Shown here in pieces: positions 33,598 through 42,682 of a stretch of 64,000 nt of DNA (positions are counted from its first letter, which is position 1; the number at the start of each line of letters is the position of its first letter). Position numbers and translations under genes: made by a program. The notes under the pieces are model-generated. The model saw nothing but the letters and a program-made list of their open reading frames with translations, ran no database searches and was not told the origin of the DNA. This DNA comes from a virus, in the IMG/VR virus record IMGVR_UViG_3300005289_000004, positions 1-64,000 of that record; one strand, given 5' to 3'.

Positions 33598-36042
33598 CTA
33601 AGCGAGTCCGTTTTGTTGGGCTATACTTAGTGCCTCCTCCTCGGTCATCTCTCCACTATCTACTGCTGCCTGTAACTCTTGTCCCATTTGTTGTTGAGCT
33701 TGTTGCTGTTCTAACTGCTGTTGTTCTTGTTCTGCTTGCTGAGAACTGCTACTTGTCTTGACTGCTGCATTTTGAAGTGCCAGTGAAACTAACGGCTCGT
33801 ACATTGGTGGAATTGGCGTGCCTGTTTTAAATGATTCGGTTATCATGTCCATAGCTCCTTTTAACAATACCTGTATTTGGTCGTTATCTCCTTTGGCTTT
33901 TTCTTTCGCTTGTTCGTACTGTAGTTGGAGTTGAATGTTCTGTCCTCTGGCTTGTTCAGTTGCTTGGGCTGCTTGTGCGTTATATTCAGCAGCACTTCTC
34001 TGGGCTACGTCTGCATCTGCTACACGTTCTTTACGTCTTTTCTCAGTCAGGTAACTAAGCATTCTTTCAGCTAGCGCATATCCTGCATCCATTGTACGTC
34101 TTATACGCATTACGTCTTCCATGTATAGAGTTCCTGATGCTAAGGCTCTTTCTATGTTCTGTTCAAGATAAGCCCTTTCATCTGAACTGATGCCTAACTC
34201 ATATTTAAAATCGTAAATAGACTGTACTACTTCATCTTTAGCTTGGATAAGTTTAGCATTCTTTTCTCCTAGCAGTTTTAAGTACCCTTTATTTGGATTA
34301 CCGTATTTTAAAGCATCCCATATTCTAATACCCATTTGTCGGGTTAGCTTGGTTGTTGCTTTAACGTAAGCCATGTAATTAGACACCGTTGCTGTATTTG
34401 ATGCTTGTGCTTGTGACTGAGCGAACTTAAAACCAATTCTGGCTGCTGATGCTGAACCATCCCTAAACTCATTAATACCTAAAGTCTCCCTTACATTTTG
34501 TTGGGCTAGGTTATAAGCTACAATAAATCCGTTTATACTTGCACCGATGTCAACTGCTTCATTAACTACAGGGGGTTTGTAATCTATGTTACCTTCTTCA
34601 TCTTTACTGTTGTAATAAAGATCACCTGTTTGTCTTCGGATGGTTAGCACTTCTATCGGTTCTATCTCTCCATCTCCCAAGTCAATGTTCATCAAAGAGC
34701 GTATGTCAATAGAAAGTCCCGGAGGCGGTGTCTTGGCAATTACCTGTTTTATCTTTAACCAGTTCAAATCCATGATCTGAAAGTAATCCTTGACGTTCTC
34801 TATAGGACTAGGACTTAGCATACCTCCATGATTATCTACCATGTGGAATATGAAAGGACAGATCAACTCTTGCTTGTAATTACCATCTCTTAACTGGTTA
34901 GTTTGTTCAGCCCATTCAAGACAATAACAACCGCCACCCAAGAAATAACCTTCGTATGCTGTAAGTGGATAAACTCTTCCTGTATTCTTTCTGCCATCTG
35001 AGGATTTTCCTGTTGGGGTTAGCTTATCTGATACGTCAAACACTGATCTACCATATCTATCTTTACCCTCTGTGTATTCTAACACTTGGTTACAAGACCA
35101 CCAGACGTGCAATACCTCAACCATGAAGTTATCATACGGTCTTACGTCCCTAAACCGATAATCTTCTGTCCATCTTGGAAGTGAAGCGTTACCAAACCTA
35201 CCTGCAAACTTTTTAAGATAACCATGTAGTTCTTTCTCGTCTAATCCTTTAAGTGCAAACCTAGCTCTAAGTTTAGCTAGTGGCATTCTTATTAACCGTC
35301 CTGCATAACCGCCCTCTGGTATCTCACTGAAATCATCTGTAAAACAGTTTGAATAAATACAGTCTTCTCCTTGGATGTAGTCTACAACTTCCCGACCGTT
35401 ATTGTCTATGTATTCGTAAAGACCAAACAGATTGACTTGAAACTGATCGGTTAGGATTCTACGTTTAAGTTTTTCAATGTCTATGTCGTTAAAAGCAAAG
35501 GTTAAGGTTTCCTGTAGAAGTAACTCTTCTTTCTCTTTGTCGTTAATATCGTAGTACAGTTCTAAATCTTCCTTAGATTCTGGGGTATATTCTGATGGGT
35601 CTGTAAGAGGAACACCTGCTTCTTGTGATAGTTCACCTAACACCCCGCCGTACTCCATCCTAAATTGAGCGTCTGATTTACGTTTTTCTTTTCGTTCTTG
35701 TATGTGTGCTGATAATGCAGTTACTCTTGGGAACTCCTGTCTTGATTCCATGTAGCCGTCTACTACAATCTTTTCAAATTTCTTAGCGTATGCTCCCGGT
35801 TTAATCGATATATTTGTATAGGTTGACTTACCATCAATTTCCACCATATCCAAGATAGGCTTCATATCCTGCTTTCCCTCAGCGTAAGCCCTGTTGCTTG
35901 AAAATATCTTATTACGCTTTTCCCGGTAATCGTATGTGGATGCTAATATTGCCTTTGCTACAGAAGTACCAAATGCTTTGGTATCTTTATCTACCTTTGC
36001 CGACAATGGATTAGGAAAGTTGTCATTTATAATTAACTGCAT
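33598..36042 (-). CDS. portal protein
   Basis: 814 residues, the dodecameric gate through which DNA enters the head. Support: position after the large terminase, size in the podovirus range, a helical and acidic middle, a stem-like segment near 480-560 (NLAQQNVRETLGINEFRDGSASAARIGF region), and a Gln-rich C-terminal barrel-like helix (QQAEQEQQQLEQQQAQQQMG). It ends in TAG, showing that TAG is a stop in this genome. Confidence 0.85.
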   Translation of the reverse strand: MQLIINDNFPNPLSAKVDKDTKAFGTSVAKAILASTYDYREKRNKIFSSNRAYAEGKQDMKPILDMVEIDGKSTYTNISIKPGAYAKKFEKIVVDGYMESRQEFPRVTALSAHIQERKEKRKSDAQFRMEYGGVLGELSQEAGVPLTDPSEYTPESKEDLELYYDINDKEKEELLLQETLTFAFNDIDIEKLKRRILTDQFQVNLFGLYEYIDNNGREVVDYIQGEDCIYSNCFTDDFSEIPEGGYAGRLIRMPLAKLRARFALKGLDEKELHGYLKKFAGRFGNASLPRWTEDYRFRDVRPYDNFMVEVLHVWWSCNQVLEYTEGKDRYGRSVFDVSDKLTPTGKSSDGRKNTGRVYPLTAYEGYFLGGGCYCLEWAEQTNQLRDGNYKQELICPFIFHMVDNHGGMLSPSPIENVKDYFQIMDLNWLKIKQVIAKTPPPGLSIDIRSLMNIDLGDGEIEPIEVLTIRRQTGDLYYNSKDEEGNIDYKPPVVNEAVDIGASINGFIVAYNLAQQNVRETLGINEFRDGSASAARIGFKFAQSQAQASNTATVSNYMAYVKATTKLTRQMGIRIWDALKYGNPNKGYLKLLGEKNAKLIQAKDEVVQSIYDFKYELGISSDERAYLEQNIERALASGTLYMEDVMRIRRTMDAGYALAERMLSYLTEKRRKERVADADVAQRSAAEYNAQAAQATEQARGQNIQLQLQYEQAKEKAKGDNDQIQVLLKGAMDMITESFKTGTPIPPMYEPLVSLALQNAAVKTSSSSQQAEQEQQQLEQQQAQQQMGQELQAAVDSGEMTEEEALSIAQQNGLA

Positions 36043-36113
36043 GTTATCGATTTATGTTTGCAAAATTAGTTTAAATACTTGTGGTGTTTTGCTTAGGCTG
36101 AGAACTGTTACTT

Positions 36114-38168
36114 TTAGCGATAAGTTGTTATACGACCATGTTTGACAAATTTCTTTCCTTTTGGCTTATCTTTGACTTGTTTTAGGGGTTCTTTGATTGT
36201 TATGAGAGAATTTCCGTCACTTATGGCGGTATCATAATCGGTTCGGTCATTTACATCGAAGTCTAAACGGTCTTTAATTAGGCGTTTAAAGAATATTTTT
36301 TCCACATCATTGTAAGAACTCTCTACCATTTCTGTAAGATGTTCTTCTATGTACTCTTTGTTTTGTGGGGCTGCACCATACACCCAAGTCCCATCTGATC
36401 TTTGAGTTCCAAGTAAAAACTGTTCGTACCCATTTTCCTTAGCCCAATCAACCCAGTCAGTTGGCGAACGTTCTCCGAGCATTCTAACACCGTAAAACTT
36501 TAACCCCCAGTAGGTTTGCTTATGAAAATCTGGCTTATTATCCATACGACCAAGAAACATAGCTACAGGGCATCCGCTTTTTTCAGGGTCAATAATAGTG
36601 TACCTTCTTCTTATCATTATTGAGGCATCACTGCCCTTTTCTACAGTAGCATCGCTGTGTGCTATAGCATCAAGACCAGCACCGCCATAAGCAGTTCCTG
36701 TAGGTTTATACTTAGGTTTACCACCAATCTCACTTTTTTCAAACTGGTTAGGTTTATCGGGGAATTGTAGTATGTACCACAACCCTTTGGGGTCGTCTTC
36801 AAAAAATACAGTGCCATCAAACTTCTCCCTAAACCAACCTCTTCTTCCAAGTTCATCTTTTTCAGGGTCTTTACCTTCGGCTACCAATTGATCTTTTATA
36901 ACTTGTAATTGTGCTTCATGCCTTTTCCTGTCGAAGTGTATCTTCTTATTGGCACTCTCAAATACTTCTTTATCGTTCCAAGGATTCTGTCTTATCTCCT
37001 CTTCTAAGGCTTCAAGATCATTCTCCAATGCCTTTCTTGTATTAGCTTGATACTGTTTAGCACCTATAGTTGGGTCGAGGCAACCAATGGTTTCAAGATA
37101 TTTTGTCTGTTCAGGTGTTGGTGTGTCCCACACAGATTCCCCAAATGCGCCAATCCAACCGTCATACCCGAAATAAGCGGGCAACATTATACGATAAAGT
37201 CCTGTTTTTGTTTCCCCTAAGTAGTTAGCTTTAGATTGATCGCTTGACTGCCACGTAATTTGATACTCAGCTCCACCAGATTTTTTATCATTCACAGTGG
37301 TAGGCATAAATATCTTTCCAGTTATTCTAGCCCCTTTCTTGACGCACTTTGCAGCAATTGATAAGTATTTGTTGATCGGAGTTTCAGTTGGGAACTTACC
37401 CCCTTCATCGATAAGTAAGTAAGCAAGAGCATATCCATCATAAGAGTTAAGGTCTGTATTTTCCCAAGATAGTTCATTATTAAGACCCTCCCCTTTAGTG
37501 GCAGACTTTTTTGTTTTAGTTATTCTGTCTGCTTGCTTCTTTAAAGAGAGAACCTGTTTTGGTGCAGTGTTACCCTCTTGTATGGGTTTTAAAAACTCCG
37601 GTAAATTTCCCAAAGCCTTAACAGCATATTGAAAAGCCTTACCAGCATCCTTTCCCTTTTTAGATACAATACCTAAGTTAGCGTTTCTTAGGGTTAGCAT
37701 CTTTAATAGTAAGGCAGACATAATCATTGAGGTAGCCCCCAACCTACGGGCTTTTAGTAACGTATGCCCCAGACAAGTCTTTGTATTATCACATATTTCT
37801 AAAAACCTGTAATAGTAAAGGGACGTGTCTCTATATTCTGGGTACACTCCTTCGGGTAATAAAAACCAGTTGAGGAAAAAGTAAAAATAGCTGTTTATGT
37901 AGGTTGGTTCTCCGTTTACATATAACCACATTCCTGAGTTTAGTCTCTCTACCTCTTCTACCAAATAATTTACTTGATCGGGATTATCATTTAACCTATC
38001 TTCCCAACCGCCTGACCAATCAAACTTCTCGTAATCAACTACCCTTGACCATTTCTGTTTTGACTTAGGTATCCCATAGCCTCTAATATCTTTAAGAGGC
38101 GGTCTTTTAGGGAACTCGTATTTTAACCCTTCTACATAATATTCTCCATCTACCCAGATTCCTAACAT
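36114..38168 (-). CDS. terL: terminase large subunit
   Basis: 684 residues. The ATPase part has a Walker A variant KARRLGATS (about 139-147) and a Walker B LLIDEGG (about 253-259). The C-terminal nuclease part begins near 497 (GLDAIAHSDATVEKG, first Asp of the RNase H-like site), with further Asp residues towards 620-660. It drives DNA packaging and cuts the genome. The start abuts the stop of the small upstream gene by one base. Confidence 0.9.
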   Translation of the reverse strand: MLGIWVDGEYYVEGLKYEFPKRPPLKDIRGYGIPKSKQKWSRVVDYEKFDWSGGWEDRLNDNPDQVNYLVEEVERLNSGMWLYVNGEPTYINSYFYFFLNWFLLPEGVYPEYRDTSLYYYRFLEICDNTKTCLGHTLLKARRLGATSMIMSALLLKMLTLRNANLGIVSKKGKDAGKAFQYAVKALGNLPEFLKPIQEGNTAPKQVLSLKKQADRITKTKKSATKGEGLNNELSWENTDLNSYDGYALAYLLIDEGGKFPTETPINKYLSIAAKCVKKGARITGKIFMPTTVNDKKSGGAEYQITWQSSDQSKANYLGETKTGLYRIMLPAYFGYDGWIGAFGESVWDTPTPEQTKYLETIGCLDPTIGAKQYQANTRKALENDLEALEEEIRQNPWNDKEVFESANKKIHFDRKRHEAQLQVIKDQLVAEGKDPEKDELGRRGWFREKFDGTVFFEDDPKGLWYILQFPDKPNQFEKSEIGGKPKYKPTGTAYGGAGLDAIAHSDATVEKGSDASIMIRRRYTIIDPEKSGCPVAMFLGRMDNKPDFHKQTYWGLKFYGVRMLGERSPTDWVDWAKENGYEQFLLGTQRSDGTWVYGAAPQNKEYIEEHLTEMVESSYNDVEKIFFKRLIKDRLDFDVNDRTDYDTAISDGNSLITIKEPLKQVKDKPKGKKFVKHGRITTYR

Positions 38169-38584
38169 TATATCTTACCCTCAAGTCTTTGCTTCTGTAA
38201 CTGCTCAAACGGATTAGAGGTTGGGTCAATTTTTATTTGTGATTTTTTAGTTTCACCCTTTTTTGCAATATCAGGCCTGAGTGCCTCGGCCATATCCGAT
38301 ACTTTTTTAAATGAATCTATCTTCTCCACCAGCTTCATTACACGGTCGAAGGTTTTATCTTGAGCATCGTTTGATAATATAGTCAACTTTTCTAACTCTC
38401 CGTTGGTAACATGATTAATATCGTCAGTTAGTTTTACAGACAGCTCGTCAAGCGAAATCAATAGTTGTTTGATACTACTAGTTTCGAAATTTACGAGGTA
38501 GTTATGCAATTCATACAAGTAAAGGTTTATCTCTTCACTTTCAGACACTAGGTCTAATCTCAATTCAAATTTCTCTTCGTTCAT
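38168..38584 (-). CDS. hypothetical protein at the small-terminase position
   Basis: 138 residues from ATG 38584, helical and acidic, with the conserved-looking end TSNPFEQLQKQRLEGKI. It directly precedes terL and shares one base with its start, which suggests a packaging partner such as the small terminase, but no DNA-binding helix-turn-helix is obvious. Function inferred from location only. Confidence 0.5.
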   Translation of the reverse strand: MNEEKFELRLDLVSESEEINLYLYELHNYLVNFETSSIKQLLISLDELSVKLTDDINHVTNGELEKLTILSNDAQDKTFDRVMKLVEKIDSFKKVSDMAEALRPDIAKKGETKKSQIKIDPTSNPFEQLQKQRLEGKI

Positions 38585-38589
38585 AATTT

Positions 38590-39402
38590 TTATATTCTTT
38601 TCCAAACATACCCCCAAGCCTTGAGTGGCTCTTTGTCTTTCCTAAATTTGTCTATAACATCATCTAAATAGCACACTCCATGTTTACCCTTACCAAAATA
38701 TCTACATGCTTCTATTTTAGATGGGAAAGTTTTATACAGCTCACCTGTTAAATCGTAACATGCTATCTCTACACAATCTGGATGATTATTAAAAGTTTTT
38801 GCTTTCTGCTTTAATAGAATATCCTCCCGCTCTTTTTTCCAGTTGTGTGGTTCTCTGCTGAAAAATAAGTGTTTCCACCCTCTGGCTTCTCCCCTTAGAG
38901 TTCCGCTTACTCTGGCTTGGTTAGCGCCTAACATACGCCTAACTTCGCAAGCACTTTCAAACTCCCCCAAGATTTGATCTGTATTCATATCTATTGCATA
39001 TATCAAACCTCGAAATTTATGGTTGTCTTTACCCCAATTAGCTGGCCCTCTCCTTCCACCTAAACATAAGTTATAGTTAAAATCTGCGTCTACCCACGCT
39101 TGATCTACCATATTTTCCTCCGCTAAGTAGGCTTCATCTTCGGTATCAAATAATTGTAGGTTTTCTCTTTTAAAATTTTTATAACCGTATTTAAGGACAG
39201 CATTTATAAAACAGGTTTTACCTTTTCTTTCTATAATTCTAACTTTTTCTCTTATAGCATCTGCGTCTGAGGTTACTCCATCTCCAATATACTTGTCGTG
39301 TAATTTGTTTGAAGCATGTACTCCTACGTAAATTTTTCCGTTGATTAAATTTGTCGTTTTATAAAGTATGTTATATTTCTTATCTTGTTTTGATGCCCCC
39401 AT
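38590..39402 (-). CDS. GIY-YIG homing endonuclease
   Basis: 270 residues from ATG 39402. The core reads YNILYKTTNLINGKIYVGVHAS, a GIY-YIG variant. Two helical DNA-contact repeats follow (SACEVRRMLGANQARVSGTL; SKIEACRYFGKGKHG), and the C-terminus is AWGYVWK. It sits between the GroES-like gene and the terminase block, behind a hairpin with a palindromic TAGTA-TTT-TACTA site, so it is probably an inserted free-standing mobile gene with its own regulation. Confidence 0.88.
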   Translation of the reverse strand: MGASKQDKKYNILYKTTNLINGKIYVGVHASNKLHDKYIGDGVTSDADAIREKVRIIERKGKTCFINAVLKYGYKNFKRENLQLFDTEDEAYLAEENMVDQAWVDADFNYNLCLGGRRGPANWGKDNHKFRGLIYAIDMNTDQILGEFESACEVRRMLGANQARVSGTLRGEARGWKHLFFSREPHNWKKEREDILLKQKAKTFNNHPDCVEIACYDLTGELYKTFPSKIEACRYFGKGKHGVCYLDDVIDKFRKDKEPLKAWGYVWKRI

Positions 39403-39413
39403 ATAAATAAAAA

Positions 39414-39474
39414 TGCACACTAGTGGTTTAAACTGTGTGCAAATATAATCAATAAAGGGGGTAGTATTTTACTA
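39414..39474 (-). promoter_or_regulatory. leader of the GIY-YIG gene: palindromic site, -7 box and hairpin
   Basis: In leftward order: the 13-base palindrome TAGTATTTTACTA (39462-39474); a TATATTTG box (39440-39447) without a clear -33 partner at N20; and a hairpin TGCACAC/GTGTGCA (39414-39441, 14-base loop) followed by ATTTTT. The hairpin is also a plausible terminator for the GroES-like genes. Confidence 0.55.
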
Positions 39475-39482
39475 GGCTATCA

Positions 39483-39809
39483 CTACGCTTCTATAATCCC
39501 TAAAACGTTCTTCTCTTCAATCAGTATGTACTTCTCTCCGTTGTGTTCGATACGAGTTCCCCTGTTGTCAAATATTACAGTATCTCCTTCTACTACTTCT
39601 TCACAGTCTTTTCCTACTCTTAGTATGTCTAGTCGGTTTGTGGGGGTTAGCTTGTCTGTTTTAGCTACTAGGTTTTTTACCAGTTCGTGATCTTCATCAC
39701 CTATCCCTAGGATAAGCCCTGATGCTGATTCTACAGGTTTTACTTCTTCAAATATCTGTTTAGCTAGTATCCTATTCTTAATAGGTCTGAAATTTACTCG
39801 TTGTTCCAT
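39483..39809 (-). CDS. GroES-like co-chaperonin
   Basis: 108 residues with the GroES layout: a start strand (FRPIKNRILAKQ), the mobile-loop region ESASGLILGIGDE whose ASGLIL contacts GroEL, then ILRVGKDCEEVVEGDTVIF, GTRIEHNGEKYILIEEKNVLGIIE. It would cap host GroEL to fold phage proteins, as gp31 does in T4; the large capsid and tail proteins are likely clients. Adjacent to a second, tandem GroES-like gene. Confidence 0.85.
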   Translation of the reverse strand: MEQRVNFRPIKNRILAKQIFEEVKPVESASGLILGIGDEDHELVKNLVAKTDKLTPTNRLDILRVGKDCEEVVEGDTVIFDNRGTRIEHNGEKYILIEEKNVLGIIEA

Positions 39810-39818
39810 TTTATAGTT

Positions 39819-40502
39819 TTATGTTGTTTTATCAGTTACAGTAGAGTGGTCACGCTGGTGGATTAACAGTTCTTCTGCTCTCCAATCTTTACTGTCTACT
39901 ACGGCTGCTATATCATCAAAGTAGTCGTCTGATTTAACGTAGTCTGTGCCGTTGAAGTTAAAGTGGTAATCACCTCCTTTTTCTAGGAAAATGTAATCCC
40001 CCGGTTTGTAGTCTGTACAACCTATCCATACTTTCAATACCTTTGCTACATCTCTGCGGTAATCTTCTAAGTTGCCAGCTAAGTCTAAGAATGTACTGGT
40101 TAGCTTATCATATATAGGTTCGGATAGCACTATCCCTTCTCGTGGTATAAGTTCTTCTCCATCTACCTTAAACATTATCTCTGCGTTGTATACCTTGTAG
40201 TACTTAATACCGTCCTGTTCAAAGAAATGATTAGAAGTCTTGTTCTCTTTTTCAAATGCAAAGTGCTTACACAGTAACTGATCTCCTACATTAAAATCAC
40301 AGTTACCTATTACCTGTACTACTGTTCCCACGTTAGGGTGAGCAGTTCTGTGGTTATTGTTGTACTTTTGTGGGGTGTATAAGGTTAGCTGACCATCTAC
40401 AGTTTCTATCTGCTTAGATTCCTTCTGTTCAAGATCGCACGTCATTATGTAGCATCCTGAAAAATTATAATCGTCTTTATCTAATTCTGCTTTAAACTGC
40501 AT
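39819..40502 (-). CDS. tandem GroES-fold protein
   Basis: 227 residues that read as two GroES-like units. The first has VGTVVQVIGNCDFNVGDQLLC and DGIKYYKVYNAEIM. The second has EGIVLSEPIYD, VAKVLKVWIGCTDYKPGDYIFL and FNGTDYVKSDDYFDDIAAVV, the same strand order as GroES. Neither has a clear GroEL-binding mobile loop, so it may partner the neighbouring GroES in a mixed ring or have another role. Confidence 0.65.
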   Translation of the reverse strand: MQFKAELDKDDYNFSGCYIMTCDLEQKESKQIETVDGQLTLYTPQKYNNNHRTAHPNVGTVVQVIGNCDFNVGDQLLCKHFAFEKENKTSNHFFEQDGIKYYKVYNAEIMFKVDGEELIPREGIVLSEPIYDKLTSTFLDLAGNLEDYRRDVAKVLKVWIGCTDYKPGDYIFLEKGGDYHFNFNGTDYVKSDDYFDDIAAVVDSKDWRAEELLIHQRDHSTVTDKTT

Positions 40503-40710
40503 CTAACCATCTAATTAAAAGTTGTGCGGGCATTTCGTCCTGAAAAGTGTCAGAGTTCCATTCTGAATCTGGTATAGAGAATTTTACGTCTGTTCCATCT
40601 GCTAGTGTCGTTCTGTACACATTGGTATTGTAAACAACAGAAGATACTATTCCACGTTTAGCTGTTGGTTTTTCTTTATAAAGAGCTTTCTTTATTTCTG
40701 TCTTGGTCAT
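40492..40710 (-). CDS. small hypothetical protein
   Basis: 72 residues, beta-rich in the middle (GIVSSVVYNTNVYRTTLADGTDV). Overlaps genes on both sides (4 and 11 bases). Function unknown. Confidence 0.55.
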   Translation of the reverse strand: MTKTEIKKALYKEKPTAKRGIVSSVVYNTNVYRTTLADGTDVKFSIPDSEWNSDTFQDEMPAQLLIRWLDAV

Positions 40711-41525
40711 TGTGTTAATATTGATTTTCCAAATGATAATGCGTTCTTGTGATCTTTAATTAATTGTTTACCTTCCATGCTTACAAACCAGTACTTCTTA
40801 GCTCCTACAGCATTGTTAGACTGTAAGTATCCTTTTTCGGTTAGTTGAGTAAGTATGCTGTACGATGTAGTCAGTAAATCACTTTTTTTAATGCTACCCA
40901 GAACTTCCGCTTGCATAACTGTTGTAAACTGGTCAAAGGTAAGTCCTTTCTTTTTAAGAAACTTGTGTGTCCTTGTTAAATACTCTAGGTTGTTAAGAGT
41001 CTTCTCGTCCACCCCACCATCTGCTATTTTCTGTAACCTCTGTGCCTCTCTACTCAATTTCTCTTTTACAGTTCTGGTGTATCCTCTCTTCTTCTGACTC
41101 CTAACTTCCTGTAGTATATCATGTGACTTGTCCAATTCACGATTAAGTTTAGCTATCTCCCTGTCTTTTGCTTTTGATTCCAGTTCCAGTTGCTCTACTT
41201 CTGAATCCAGTTTCTCTATGCGATCTTCCCTCCTGTAAACTTTATCACGCATTAGTTCTTTCGCATGAATCTGTTTTTGTACTTTCTCTTTAGTTTTTAT
41301 CAGTTTGTCTGTGACATCCTTGGCTTTGTAAAGTTCTAGTACGTATTTAATCTTTTTAATTCTGACTAGCTGGTGTGTAATACAATTTCGCAAGTCTTCG
41401 ATATACAGTTTAAGTTCTTTGCTACTCTTCCCCCTAACATCCCACCTAGCGTAATTAGCATAGAACCCCCCGAAAGTTTTCTTCTTTGTCTTGTGAGTAG
41501 CTTTTACTCTTGGTTCTGTTTCCAT
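40707..41525 (-). CDS. coiled-coil protein with C-terminal winged-helix-like region
   Basis: 272 residues. Residues 45-150 are a long charged coiled coil (EDRIEKLDSEVEQLELESKA). The C-terminal 90 look like a winged helix (SILTQLTEKGYLQSNNAVG, KKYWFVSMEGKQLI), suggesting DNA or RNA binding. A role as regulator or packaging factor is possible; no family recognised. Confidence 0.6.
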   Translation of the reverse strand: METEPRVKATHKTKKKTFGGFYANYARWDVRGKSSKELKLYIEDLRNCITHQLVRIKKIKYVLELYKAKDVTDKLIKTKEKVQKQIHAKELMRDKVYRREDRIEKLDSEVEQLELESKAKDREIAKLNRELDKSHDILQEVRSQKKRGYTRTVKEKLSREAQRLQKIADGGVDEKTLNNLEYLTRTHKFLKKKGLTFDQFTTVMQAEVLGSIKKSDLLTTSYSILTQLTEKGYLQSNNAVGAKKYWFVSMEGKQLIKDHKNALSFGKSILTQ

Positions 41526-41608
41526 ACAATCTTTAAATAAGAGGAGTGATACATGAGGGCTTAAACCGACCTGTTCGTAGATTTCCTAACGACTTCACAT
41601 CTCCTCAA

Positions 41609-41815
41609 TTAGTTTACTATTGCTTTTGAAAATCCAAACATTGCAGGATACTTTGCTACTTGAAAACCGCCATTTACAAATGCTTGTAGAACATCTATGT
41701 GGAACTCATCTTCTGGGTTGTACTTCTCTTCGTAAAAGTCTTCTATGTACTTCTGACCCATTTCAATTAGCAATTCTTCTAGGGTGTGTTGCTCAGTTGC
41801 CTTGCGATGTTTCAT
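41609..41815 (-). CDS. small hypothetical protein
   Basis: 68 residues, acidic helical first half (TLEELLIEMGQKYIEDFYEE). Starts four bases after the preceding stop. Function unknown. Confidence 0.55.
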   Translation of the reverse strand: MKHRKATEQHTLEELLIEMGQKYIEDFYEEKYNPEDEFHIDVLQAFVNGGFQVAKYPAMFGFSKAIVN

Positions 41816-41818
41816 AGT

Positions 41819-42097
41819 TTACTGTTTACCAAATACATCCTCTAAAGACACTCCAACTAGCTCAGCTACTTTTTTAAGTAGAGCTACCTTATCTTCTACC
41901 TCGCATTCAGGTTCATTGTTCTGTTCGTCGTAAAGTTTAGCTTTGATAAGTAGTTTTTTCATCTCTTCAACCTCAGCCTTTAATTTATCGAACTCTTGTC
42001 TGCTTACCTGTATAGGGTTTACAAGGGGGTTTTTAAACTGTCCCAAATCTTTCCACTTGTCTGAATAGTGGTCGCCAATCATTGATACTACGCACAT
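41819..42097 (-). CDS. small hypothetical protein with helical middle
   Basis: 92 residues. A Met at residue 6 (MIGDHYSDKW) is an equally plausible start. The middle is a charged helix (EFDKLKAEVEEMKKLLIKAK). It lies in a tight leftward cluster of early-type genes. Confidence 0.55.
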   Translation of the reverse strand: MCVVSMIGDHYSDKWKDLGQFKNPLVNPIQVSRQEFDKLKAEVEEMKKLLIKAKLYDEQNNEPECEVEDKVALLKKVAELVGVSLEDVFGKQ

Positions 42098-42100
42098 AAC

Positions 42101-42349
42101 TTAAAACGGTAAATCTGACGAATCTCCGTTAGTTTGTCCTGTTGGTTTGAAATCGTTAAGCACCGCATATTTCTTACCCCCTTCTTTAGCGTTTAAAATA
42201 TCAACGTTACAATACCCTTTTTCGTTGGTGTGATCTTGCAGGAACTGTGCGAAGTCTGCTGTTTTGAAGGATAGCTTTGTGATCTCTCCGAAGGTAGTGT
42301 TTTTAACGTCTACGAATAAGCCGTTTGCATAAATTTTCTCGTTTGCCAT
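42101..42349 (-). CDS. small protein ending in an SSB-like acidic tip
   Basis: 82 residues. The body is beta-rich (IYANGLFVDVKNTTFGEI, KYAVLNDFKP) and the end is GQTNGDSSDLPF, very like the DDIPF-type C-terminal tip by which single-strand DNA binding proteins recruit partners. At 82 residues it is too short for a full OB-fold SSB, so it may be a reduced SSB or an SSB-partner mimic. Confidence 0.55.
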   Translation of the reverse strand: MANEKIYANGLFVDVKNTTFGEITKLSFKTADFAQFLQDHTNEKGYCNVDILNAKEGGKKYAVLNDFKPTGQTNGDSSDLPF

Positions 42350-42370
42350 TTTTACTTTTGTTTAAGTTTA

Positions 42371-42682
42371 CTATTTAATTTGTTTTCCTTCAACATTACG
42401 TTTCACTCTATCAGCAGTTCTTTTATTTAACCACATAAGAGACTCTTCCAATTTGGTTATTACCAATGCGTTCTCTCTACACGGAAACTTAGATTGCAAA
42501 TAGTTCATCCTTGCAATAAGGACTTCTAAAACCTCCTCATTAGTTGTACCATCACTTACAGTCATCAACTCAACCGAACCCTCTTCTTTTGGTTCTTTTT
42601 GAATAAACTGGATTGTCTGTCCGTTCCTTGACTCTTCAAAGTTTGAAGCAACGTACCTGTGTCCTTCTACTAGTTCTTGCAT
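42371..42682 (-). CDS. Tad1/Acb2-like cyclic-nucleotide sponge (anti-Thoeris / anti-CBASS)
   Basis: 103 residues. The C-terminal half (about 46-95) carries the hallmark helical hairpin of Tad1 and Acb2 proteins: VLIARMNYLQSKFPCREN, then ALVITKLEESLMWLNKRTAD. Known members bind cyclic oligonucleotide or cyclic ADP-ribose signals and so block CBASS and Thoeris immunity. The first 45 residues are a beta-rich extension. It is expressed early, just behind the leftward promoter at 43032-43063, as expected for an anti-defence gene. Match is by motif recall, not by search. Confidence 0.72.
   Translation of the reverse strand: MQELVEGHRYVASNFEESRNGQTIQFIQKEPKEEGSVELMTVSDGTTNEEVLEVLIARMNYLQSKFPCRENALVITKLEESLMWLNKRTADRVKRNVEGKQIK

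Noticed and set aside
33598-33600. Possible TAG-to-Gln recoding, as in some crAss-like phages
   Set aside because: Portal, GroES-like, zincin-like and other genes end normally at TAG and overlap neighbouring genes, so TAG is a stop.
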